The notes under the pieces: generated by a model
What the model was told of the DNA's origin: nothing
The model's input: only the letters and a program-made list of their open reading frames with translations
The model's database searches: none
NCBI GenBank assembly: GCA_903893795.1
Contig: CAITNO010000123.1
Location: 62,001 to 126,000, forward strand
DNA: 64,000 nucleotides
Direction: 5' to 3'
Source of the DNA: Candidatus Hydrogenedentota bacterium
Lineage (GTDB): Bacteria; Hydrogenedentota; Hydrogenedentia; Hydrogenedentales; CAITNO01
Shown: one piece after another, positions 52,526-59,255 of the stretch
Position numbering within the stretch: position 1 is the first letter of the stretch
Layout: each line of letters starts with the position of its first letter
Translations under genes and position numbers: made by a program

Positions 52526-53932
52526 ATGAAAAGAATGTCATGGGGTCTGGGTTTTGTGTTGGCGGCTTTAGGCATGGCGCTTTCGTGGCTGCCACAGTCA
52601 ACCGCGCATGCGGCGGACACCACACCGCCGACGGGCACAATTGTCATTAACAACAACCGTTCCGCCACCAACACAGCCAATGTCACGCTGGCGCTGACTT
52701 GGTCTGACGGAACGGGTTCAGGCGTGTCGCGGATGCGCTTCAGCGATGACGGCGCGCATTGGTCCGCATGGGAGGAGCTGGCAGCAACGCGCCCGTACAC
52801 GCTCCCAAGTGGGGACGGGCACAAGACGGTGCGGGTCCAGTACCTCGACAAAGTCAACAACCGCTCGTCCGTGTACAGCGACTTCATCCTGCTGGACACG
52901 ACCCCGCCGACGGGGACCATTATCATCAACGGCGGCGCGGCGACGACGACCAGCCTGCCCGTTTCGCTGGGGCTGACGTGGGACGATGGGGCGGGGTCCC
53001 AGGTGTCGCGCATGCGATTCAGCGACAATGGGTCGACATGGACGGCCTGGGAGACGCCCACGGCCACGCGCGGCTATACGCTACCGGCGGGATTGGGCAA
53101 CCACACGGTGCGCGTGCAGTACCTGGACGGCGCGGGTAACTACTCCGCCGTGTACAACGATTACATCAAGCTAGTGGCGATCCCTGCCGCCGGGACCACG
53201 GAGACGGCACTGCTGCCGGGCAACGTGCCGCTGGTGATGGTGTGGATGCCGGGCGGGACCTTCCTGATGGGCCGGTACCCGGGCGAGCAGGACAGCTACT
53301 CGTATGAAGACCCGCAGCATTCGGTGACGCTGGGCGGGTTCTGGATGGCCAAGTATGCGCTGACCAAGCGGCAGTGGACGGCGGTGATGACAAGTGCGCC
53401 GTGGACGGGGCAATCTAATGTGCTTGCCGATCTGGACAGCCCGGCGGTGTACGTGTCTTGGAATAACGCGCAGTCGTTCCTGGCGGCGGTAAACAGTTAT
53501 ACCGGCAAGACGTTCTATCTGCCCTCCGAGACGGAGTGGGAGTATGCGTGCCGCGCGGGCACGACGACGCGATTCTACTGGGGCGACGACCCGAGCTACA
53601 CGGCCATTGGAAATTACGCTTGGTACTTGGGCAACTGCTCGATCGAGGCGTATGCGCATATAGTGGGCCAGAAGTTGCCGAATGCCTTCGGCTTATACGA
53701 CATGAGCGGAAATGTGTGGGAGTGGTGCGAGGATGACTGGCACGACGGCTATACGGGCGCCCCTACGGACGGCCAGGCCTGGGTGGATAGTCCTCGGGGT
53801 TCTTCCCGGCTGTTTCGCGGCGGCGCCTGGAACTACAACGACTACTACTGCCGGTCAGCCTACCGCTACCTCCGCGACAGCCCGGACCACGCGTACCACG
53901 ACGTCGGATTCCGTGTTTCGCGGACTCCGTAA
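52526..53932 (+). CDS. Secreted SUMF1/EgtB/PvdO-fold protein with two Ig-like repeats
   Basis: This is 468 residues from ATG 52526 with GAGGAGG eight bases upstream. The signal peptide is at 1-32. Two tandem ~85-residue domains follow, with near-parallel sequences (VTLALTWSDGTGSGVSRMRF and VSLGLTWDDGAGSQVSRMRF; each preceded by TTPPTGT), an Ig/OmpL47-type surface repeat. The C-terminal formylglycine-generating-enzyme fold shows VWMPGGTFLMG, LPSETEWEYACRAGTTTRF, FGLYDMSGNVWEW and RLFRGGAWNY. Only one Cys (YYCRSAYR) lies near the position of the FGE catalytic pair, so formylglycine activity is doubtful. It probably binds ligands or iron at the cell surface. Confidence 0.88.
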   Translation: MKRMSWGLGFVLAALGMALSWLPQSTAHAADTTPPTGTIVINNNRSATNTANVTLALTWSDGTGSGVSRMRFSDDGAHWSAWEELAATRPYTLPSGDGHKTVRVQYLDKVNNRSSVYSDFILLDTTPPTGTIIINGGAATTTSLPVSLGLTWDDGAGSQVSRMRFSDNGSTWTAWETPTATRGYTLPAGLGNHTVRVQYLDGAGNYSAVYNDYIKLVAIPAAGTTETALLPGNVPLVMVWMPGGTFLMGRYPGEQDSYSYEDPQHSVTLGGFWMAKYALTKRQWTAVMTSAPWTGQSNVLADLDSPAVYVSWNNAQSFLAAVNSYTGKTFYLPSETEWEYACRAGTTTRFYWGDDPSYTAIGNYAWYLGNCSIEAYAHIVGQKLPNAFGLYDMSGNVWEWCEDDWHDGYTGAPTDGQAWVDSPRGSSRLFRGGAWNYNDYYCRSAYRYLRDSPDHAYHDVGFRVSRTP

Positions 53933-53982
53933 TGCTGGGTTCTGTAGCCCTGTTATCCTGTGCCCTGTTTCTCTTTACACCC

Positions 53983-54003
53983 ATCACGCGCACTGCGCGT
54001 GAT
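53983..54003 (+). terminator. Hairpin after the SUMF1-fold gene
   Basis: The perfect stem ATCACGCGC-ACT-GCGCGTGAT lies 50 bp after the stop, followed by CCAATTTTGGGG. It has a weak T-run. It may be a terminator or part of a dispersed repeat, since GGGGGACGGTCCCC follows at once. Confidence 0.45.
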
Positions 54004-54035
54004 CCAATTTTGGGGCAAAGGGGGACGGTCCCCAA

Positions 54036-54072
54036 TAAAAAAGGAAGAACCCCGGCACGCGGGGGCGGGGCT
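54036..54072 (-). terminator. Terminator-like hairpin of remnant A
   Basis: On the minus strand CCCCG and CGGGG pair around a GC-rich loop and are followed by TTCTTCCTTTTTT. It sits just downstream of a TVMAVL-stop sequence (stop at 54078-54080) and corresponds to the strong hairpins at 55694-55722 and 57094-57136. Confidence 0.6.
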
Positions 54073-54280
54073 GTGCTTACAGCACGGCCATGACCGTGCT
54101 GCTGGTTTCGCCTTCGCCGGCTTCACCAACAACGACAAGGCGAACGAGTTCCTCAAGCCCTATTACCGCGAGGGATGGGAACTGCCCGAGATCAGCGTGT
54201 AGTTGAACGGGCCGCAGGTTACTAACCTGCGGCTAACTGCAGCGCGCCGCACATGAGTGGTCTGTATCGGATTTACCACT
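54050..54280. repeat. Degenerate FnIII-gene 3' remnant A
   Basis: Read on the minus strand this encodes GEAGEGETSSTVMAVL-stop, the C-terminus of the fibronectin-III genes at 57278 and 58041 (AGEGEASNTVMAVL, AGEGAPSNTVMAVL). It is followed by a GC hairpin. The whole ~230 bp, including a plus-strand frame ending NEFLKPYYREGWELPEIS, is repeated at 55694-55926. Plus-strand codons differ mostly at third positions between copies, so that frame may once have been coding. Confidence 0.75.
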
Positions 54281-54312
54281 CCAAATAACTGCACCGGTGG
54301 GGCTTATCTTCC

Positions 54313-55560
54313 TCACATTGGCCATATCAGTCCATCTCTGAGAGGAGAAGGGATTTCAATCCCTTTTGCGCGAGGATGAAGTTGAAGAATCGTTCGCAAT
54401 ACTTTGACTGCGCGATAAACGGACCACATTAGGTCTCTTTGTTTATGGACATATTTCTGATCATGTTCGTCTTTCATGACAACGTGCGCGTCTTTTGAGC
54501 GATGTTTGCGTACGAGACGAAATGTGGCAATCATTTCATCAATTTCCGAGCAGTCATCAGCCCTATATGTGGATTCTAGCCAATCCTTCAGAAGCGTGAT
54601 TGTCGCCTTCTGCTCATCCTCGATCTTTCTATCGTTTCGTCGCTCCTCAGACTCAAGGGGCACTTCTTTTGCAAAAAAGCCTTTATCGATATTGTCGGAG
54701 AGCATCTTGTCAAGCAGGCGTGCGAATCCATAGTATTCCTTTTGAGTTGGCCGAAGGATATAGCCGAAATCTCGGGGTCTTCTGTCCTCTGTAAAATCTT
54801 TCTTAAAGAGCGGTTTGCGTCCAATAGCTTTGGAAATTTGGTTTATAGTTTTCATCTCAAGGAGAACCGCCTCGTATAGAGAGATTCGCTCCGGCCAGAC
54901 GCCAAGTATTTGCATTCGAAAATAGTCAGGATGAAGCTGGGTCTCACGTTTAACTTCTTCCGATGCCCACAGACGTTGTTGTTCCGGAATGAGCTGCGAC
55001 AAATAACGGAGGAATACGGCTACGTACAAATTGCCGTCTTTGTCGAAAGAGAAGCCAAAAGTCTTGAGCAGGATCTCGTCAGACTCCCTCATCCCGTCGT
55101 CTTTTACTGCTATGCTTCCAGAGAGGTCACCGTATTGAAAGGAGTAACGAGGCTCGTTTCTGTAGGTTTCCAAAACCGTCAAGTCAAAACTCTTTTGACA
55201 CAACTGCGGTTCTCCGAGAGCAAGGCACCGTTCATAAGGCCTGTCGCGGAATTTGGCTGGCTTTACGACTGTCTGTAAATGGCGGCTGGTTGGGTAGACG
55301 CAAGCTTGGCTTATCATTGTCGTTTTCAACTTTGCCAACTGGTCCTCCACGGGCTCCGGTGGTAACGCCTTAATATGAGGATTGGGGGCGCTATCTCCGA
55401 AGACAAGCGATACGGAACCCGCCTTCAACAGACTGGAAAGATCCCGGCGCACCTGGCGCACCCCGTACTGCTCAATTAGGAACCTTGACGACATGCCATT
55501 AAAGTCGGATGACTTCAGATAGAATTTCGTGATGATAACGAGCAGATCAGTTGAGTTCAT
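54313..55560 (-). CDS. Unknown protein with HEPN-like C-terminal RxxxxH motif
   Basis: This is 415 residues from ATG 55560; the ribosome site is poor. I do not recognise the N-terminal 300 residues: a winged-helix-like start (LIEQYGVRQVRRDLSSLLKAG) and a mixed alpha/beta middle. The C-terminal segment IATFRLVRKHRSKDAH then KYVHKQRDLMWSVYRAVKVLRTILQLHP resembles HEPN domains, whose R-x4-H motif (here RSKDAH) forms RNase sites in toxins and defence proteins. Composition is more AT-rich than neighbours. It lies between two FnIII remnants, consistent with acquired cargo. No partner antitoxin is obvious. Confidence 0.7.
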   Translation of the reverse strand: MNSTDLLVIITKFYLKSSDFNGMSSRFLIEQYGVRQVRRDLSSLLKAGSVSLVFGDSAPNPHIKALPPEPVEDQLAKLKTTMISQACVYPTSRHLQTVVKPAKFRDRPYERCLALGEPQLCQKSFDLTVLETYRNEPRYSFQYGDLSGSIAVKDDGMRESDEILLKTFGFSFDKDGNLYVAVFLRYLSQLIPEQQRLWASEEVKRETQLHPDYFRMQILGVWPERISLYEAVLLEMKTINQISKAIGRKPLFKKDFTEDRRPRDFGYILRPTQKEYYGFARLLDKMLSDNIDKGFFAKEVPLESEERRNDRKIEDEQKATITLLKDWLESTYRADDCSEIDEMIATFRLVRKHRSKDAHVVMKDEHDQKYVHKQRDLMWSVYRAVKVLRTILQLHPRAKGIEIPSPLRDGLIWPM

Positions 55561-55693
55561 AAGATTGTTTCAACCCCGATTCTAAGTGAGAGTACTTCTC
55601 TCGTTCTGCGGCGATCAAATCCCGAAATGTCCGTCTCCTTTATGAAAGCTTCCGTGAAAATGGCTTCGTTGTTTCCCAAGGCGCTTGGGAATA

Positions 55694-55926
55694 CCCCGGC
55701 CCGCGCGGGGGGCGGGCCGGGGCTGTGTTACAGCACGGCCATGACCGTGTTGCTGGTTTCGCCTTCGCCGGCTTCACCAACAACGACAGGGCAAACGAGA
55801 TCCTCAAACCCTACTACCGCAAAGGATGGGAACTCCCCGAGATCAGCTCGTAGCGGAACAGACCGTGAATTGCTCGCCGACGGCTGACTACAGTGCTCTG
55901 CATAAGAGTGGTCTGCCTCGGACTTG
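55694..55926. repeat. Degenerate FnIII-gene 3' remnant B with 11-bp hairpin
   Basis: This is a second copy of 54050-54280 in the same orientation. It begins with the perfect stem CCCCGGCCCGC (55694-55704) / GCGGGCCGGGG (55712-55722); the T-tract seen in the other copies is absent. The minus-strand peptide is GEAGEGETSNTVMAVL-stop. The rest of 55561-56046 has no gene I can support. Confidence 0.75.
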
Positions 55927-56046
55927 CCCCAGACTTCACGAAAACTCTTCACAGCCCATTCGCGCCATTTGCGGAACGAAGTTAGTCATCCAATATCTGC
56001 GAACTCAGCCCTCCCGTTATGCCCCATACCGACAACGACGAATTCG

Positions 56047-56868
56047 TTACTTCGTCTCGAGCTCCTCTAGCAGCTTCTGCATCGAAATCGTCTTAAGTTG
56101 AACCCGAATATCGAAGGCAGATACCAATTCCATAATCTTTTTCACCTCTGCGGGCGCTTCCGTTTCGGGCATCTCATAAACAAAGACAAGGATGAGGCGA
56201 GCCGCGTTTCTGGTTTCCGGTGGGAGTGATTCAAGGAAACCGCCTAGTTGTCCGACTGCTAGCGCCATCATCGGCATATTTTTCCGCGTAAGAACCTTCA
56301 CCTCAATAACGGTAAACCCGCCTTTGCGCGGGATGACTCCGTCGAACACATACTCAGCCCCATGATCGTTTAGAATCTTCCTGTTCCTACTTACCTCAAC
56401 ATCCAACGCCTTCCAAAAATGTTCTATTGCTAGGCTCACGATCAAACCGTAGCGTGTCGTAGGGTCATTCTTGATAAGTTCCTTGACATCGAGTTTCGGG
56501 GCTTTCGTCTTTGCGCGTGCTCCCGAAGGCACATTAACGGGTGCATCTCCCCCAGCTTGCGTACCCTCCGACACCTCCCCGTGAAGCTTCTTGAGTATTT
56601 CAGCCGTTGTACTTGGCTGGAAGATCTTTATGTAGTTCTCTTCGTCCCGGAAGTCGGATGGTGAGTATAGAACCTTCGGGTTGAAATTCAATGTGAGAAA
56701 GAAGAGGGCAACTAAGAAGGTTGGGAAGAACATTAAGAACCAAATGTACGTCTGCTGATTGATATCCGAAAGCAGTGGTAATATAGCCGCGCCTGAAGTC
56801 TCAGCCACCGTTGCGAAAAATGCGATAACCGTTAGTGGGTTACGGACCCCTTTGATCTTCTCGACCAT
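56047..56868 (-). CDS. Membrane protein with PD-(D/E)XK nuclease-like domain
   Basis: This is 273 residues from ATG 56868 (GGGAG about seven bases upstream). Two N-terminal membrane helices span about 12-32 and 38-60 (IWFLMFFPTFLVALFFLTLNF). A Pro/Ala linker follows. The C-terminal domain contains EYVFDGVIPRKGGFTVIEVKVL, i.e. Asp, ~13 residues, then E-x-K on a hydrophobic strand, the signature of restriction-endonuclease-like folds. A further GLIVSLAIEHFWKAL helix precedes it, matching the usual order. Membrane-bound nucleases of this kind occur in anti-phage systems, but catalysis is only inferred. It is AT-richer than neighbours and flanked by FnIII remnants. Confidence 0.72.
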   Translation of the reverse strand: MVEKIKGVRNPLTVIAFFATVAETSGAAILPLLSDINQQTYIWFLMFFPTFLVALFFLTLNFNPKVLYSPSDFRDEENYIKIFQPSTTAEILKKLHGEVSEGTQAGGDAPVNVPSGARAKTKAPKLDVKELIKNDPTTRYGLIVSLAIEHFWKALDVEVSRNRKILNDHGAEYVFDGVIPRKGGFTVIEVKVLTRKNMPMMALAVGQLGGFLESLPPETRNAARLILVFVYEMPETEAPAEVKKIMELVSAFDIRVQLKTISMQKLLEELETK

Positions 56869-57093
56869 CTCTTGACTCCCTCATTAATCTTCTGAATAAA
56901 GGGGGCTCCACATGCCCCCCTCGCAAAGTAAAGCCGAGATGCAAGGGGTGGTCCGAGGATATCCAAATGCGTGTGGAATGGAGCCGCCCGGACGCGATCA
57001 ATTTACACTAGACTAACAGAAAGGGATCGCCATTTCGATACCGACGACGCACAGCCCCGGCGAAGAAGAGCGACGGCGTGGGCGCACGCACTC

Positions 57094-57136
57094 AAAAAAA
57101 GAAGGAACCCCGGCGCGCGCGGGGCGTGCCGGGGTT
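57094..57136 (-). terminator. Strong rho-independent terminator of remnant C
   Basis: On the minus strand AACCCCGGC and GCCGGGGTT form a 9-bp stem followed by CCTTCTTTTTTT. It lies about 40 bp after a TVMAVL-stop remnant (57172-57190), so it matches the hairpins that follow the other FnIII 3' ends. Confidence 0.9.
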
Positions 57137-57171
57137 GTGTTATGCGGGGCCGTACTGGTCGTTCTACAGCA

Positions 57172-57190
57172 CGGCCATGACGGTGCAAAG
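57172..57190 (-). pseudogene. FnIII-gene 3' remnant C (TVMAVL-stop only)
   Basis: On the minus strand only CACCGTCATGGCCGTGCTG then TAG remains of the FnIII C-terminus. It is cut on its 5' side by a GTGCAAA heptamer array (57183-57212). It lies upstream of the strong terminator at 57094-57136. It is interpreted as the end of a lost FnIII gene. Confidence 0.55.
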
Positions 57191-57212
57191 AAGTGCAAAG
57201 TGCAAAGTGCAA
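57183..57212. repeat. GTGCAAA heptanucleotide array
   Basis: GTGCAAA occurs four times, the last three in perfect tandem. It sits exactly where the FnIII remnant C breaks off. Confidence 0.65.
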
Positions 57213-57277
57213 AGGGGAAGAAGGCAGGCGGCCCTCATACTTTGTCCTTTGCGCTTCAGCCTTCATCGTTCATCGTT

Positions 57278-57886
57278 TCACAGCACCGCCATGACGGTAT
57301 TGCTTGCTTCGCCCTCGCCCGCCTTGTTCACCGCGCTCACGCGGTACTCCCACTCTTTGGCGCGCTGCTGGCCGGTGAGCGTGGTCTCGCTTTCTATGGC
57401 GAGACCGGCATCGGACCAGGCACCGTTCGGGCGCAGACGGCGCTGGATGCGGTAGGCGGCGACGGCCCCGCCGTCGCCGGGGGCCTTCCAGTCGAGGAAG
57501 ATCCAGCCTTCCCCCTGCCGGGGCGCCTCCAGGGCGCGGACCTGCCCAGGCGCGGCGAGCGCGGTGGGCGCGGCCCGTCCGCCCCAGCCGAGCAGCTTGA
57601 GCTTGTCGTCGTCAAAGTGGACGGTGTTTTCCGCGTAGCGCAGGACGGACTTCATGTCATCGACCAGGACATTGAGGGCGGCGTCCTTGGCGGCGACGGC
57701 CTCCAATGCCGCCGCCTGCGCGGGCGTGGCCTGGTCTTTTGCGATGACGAAGGTGACCATCTTGACGGCCAGATCATCCGGCAGCACCGGCGGGTTGGGG
57801 TAGAGCGTCAGATTGTCCTCCAGCCCGGAGGCCATTTCCAGGGCCAGCACGACAATCTCCGCCTCAGTCGTTGGAAACTCGGCCAT
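57278..57886 (-). CDS. Fibronectin type III domain protein, paralogue 1
   Basis: This is 202 residues from ATG 57886 (AGGAG nine bases upstream). Residues 1-100 are helical with no signal peptide (EIVVLALEMASGLEDN, AALEAVAAKDAALNVLVDDM), then a conserved KLKLLGWGGR turn. A single FnIII domain covers about 110-202 (GWIFLDWKAPGDGGAVAAYR, EWEYRVSAVNKAGEGEASN), ending TVMAVL. It is about 65% identical by eye to paralogue 2 and the same length. Function is unknown; a cytoplasmic or non-classically exported binding protein is likely. A heptamer-rich tail (57255-57280) runs into its stop codon. Confidence 0.82.
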   Translation of the reverse strand: MAEFPTTEAEIVVLALEMASGLEDNLTLYPNPPVLPDDLAVKMVTFVIAKDQATPAQAAALEAVAAKDAALNVLVDDMKSVLRYAENTVHFDDDKLKLLGWGGRAAPTALAAPGQVRALEAPRQGEGWIFLDWKAPGDGGAVAAYRIQRRLRPNGAWSDAGLAIESETTLTGQQRAKEWEYRVSAVNKAGEGEASNTVMAVL

Positions 57887-57902
57887 GATGGAATCTCCTA
57901 AA

Positions 57903-57951
57903 GGGTCTGGGGTCTGGGGTCTAGGGTCTGGGGTCTGGGGTCTGGGGTCTG
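57903..57951. repeat. GGGTCTG heptanucleotide array, seven copies
   Basis: Seven tandem copies of GGGTCTG (one with A at position 7) lie immediately upstream of the Shine-Dalgarno of FnIII paralogue 1. Confidence 0.9.
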
Positions 57952-57967
57952 CATCGCAGCTTTCAAA

Positions 57968-58044
57968 CTTCAGCCTTCAGCCTTCAGCCTTCAGCCTTCA
58001 GCCTTCACCCTTCACCCTTCAGCCTTCATCCTTCATCCTTCTAC
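57968..58044. repeat. CTTCAGC heptanucleotide array, eleven copies, running into a stop codon
   Basis: The eleven units are CTTCAGC x5, CTTCACC x2, CTTCAGC, CTTCATC x2 and CTTCTAC. The last unit contains the complement of the TAG stop of the gene at 58041. Confidence 0.92.
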
Positions 58045-58649
58045 AATACCGCCATGACGGTGTTGCTGGGTGCGCCCTCGCCGGCCTTGTTGACGGCGCT
58101 GACGCGGTACTCCCATTCCTTGTTGCGCTCCTGCGCGGTGAGCGTGGTTTCGCTGTCGATGGCCAGGCCGACGTCGGTCCAGGCACCGTCGGGCCGCAGA
58201 CGGCGCTGAATCTTGTAGGTGGCGACGGCACCGCCGTCGACCGGCTCCTTCCAGTCCAGGAAGATCCAGCCTTCGCCCTGCCGGGGCGCTTCGAGGGTGC
58301 GGGTCTGTCCGGGCGGCGTGAGCGCAACGGCCGCAGTGCGCCCGCCCCAGCCGAGCAGTTTCAGCTTGGCATCGTCGAAATTGACCTTGGTCTCGGCGTA
58401 GCGCAGGTCGGCCTTCATGTCGTCGACCAGGGTCTGGAGCACCGCGTCCTTGGTGCCGATGGCCGCCTGGGCGGTGGCCTGGGCGGTGGTGGCGATGTCC
58501 TTGGCGACCACATAGGCGTCCAGCGCCGTGCTCAGGTTTGTGAACGTCACCGGCGGGGCCGGGTAGACCGTCGCATTGGTCTCCAGCCCGTTGACGATGG
58601 CCTGTGCCAGCATTAGAATCTCTGCCTCACTTTTTGGAAACTGTGCCAT
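58041..58649 (-). CDS. Fibronectin type III domain protein, paralogue 2
   Basis: This is 202 residues from ATG 58649 (AAGGAG about nine bases upstream). It has the same architecture as paralogue 1: helical N-half (EAEILMLAQAIVNGLETN, LQTLVDDMKADLRYAETKV), KLKLLGWGGR, then one FnIII domain (GWIFLDWKEPVDGGAVATYK, EWEYRVSAVNKAGEGAPSN) ending TVMAVL. The helical halves are more diverged than the FnIII halves. It is likely transcribed with paralogue 1, separated by two heptamer arrays. No known partner is adjacent. Confidence 0.82.
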   Translation of the reverse strand: MAQFPKSEAEILMLAQAIVNGLETNATVYPAPPVTFTNLSTALDAYVVAKDIATTAQATAQAAIGTKDAVLQTLVDDMKADLRYAETKVNFDDAKLKLLGWGGRTAAVALTPPGQTRTLEAPRQGEGWIFLDWKEPVDGGAVATYKIQRRLRPDGAWTDVGLAIDSETTLTAQERNKEWEYRVSAVNKAGEGAPSNTVMAVL

Positions 58650-58730
58650 TGACCTATCTCCTTGTAGTTGCTGGACTTACTCCTATGTCCAGTGGGTTTT
58701 CTCCGCGTTGCAGGGACCTTTCCCAGCCAC

Positions 58731-58961
58731 GGAGGAGAGTTACTTTGGCCCGGAGGAAGCTTACTTTGCCTCGGAGGAAGCTTACTCTTGCTCGGAGGAG
58801 GCTTACTCTTGCTCGGAGGAGGCTTACTCTTGCTCGGAGGAAGCTTGCTCTTGCTCGGAGGAGGCTTGCTCTTGCTCGGAGGAAGCTTACTTTGCCTCGG
58901 AGGAAGCTTACTTTGCCTCGGAGGAAGCTTGCCCTTGCTTGGAGGAGGCTTGCTTTGAACG
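58731..58961. repeat. 21-bp minisatellite, eleven copies
   Basis: The unit GGAGGAAGCTTACTTTGCCT+C recurs every 21 bp from 58731 through 58941 with substitutions such as AGGCTTACTCTTGCTC. Several frames are open, because 21 is divisible by three and the unit has no stop. The minus-strand frame (GTG 59005 to 58613) would encode a basic Lys/Pro/Ser heptapeptide repeat KLPPSKS/KPPPSKS/KLPPRQS, overlapping the FnIII start by 37 bp; it might be a real protein, but I cannot support it as a gene. The rest of 58650-59255 has no other feature. Confidence 0.9.
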
Positions 58962-59255
58962 ATGGTGAGAGAGGTTATGGCCGAACTGCATTGCCCCCGC
59001 TGCACCGCCTGTTGATACGCGGCCTGTCCCCCGGCGCGTTCAATTCCAACCCTTCAACTTTCCCTGTACTTCCCTTGCGAACTACTAATACTAAGCATAA
59101 CTTGCCGCTTTTTGAAAAATCAAGTCGGGGAACAGGGGAAGGGACAGGGCAGGGGGGACGCCTGCGGTACGGGGCAATGCCTGCAAGGGCGAACAGGGCG
59201 CTTTGTGCGGCCGGGCGCCGTGGTGTAACCTCACTGAACGAAAGGGACCCAACAG

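Noticed and set aside
58668-58958. Plus-strand Leu/Gly-rich frame over the 21-bp repeat
   Set aside because: It is open only because the repeat period is divisible by three; no start signal.
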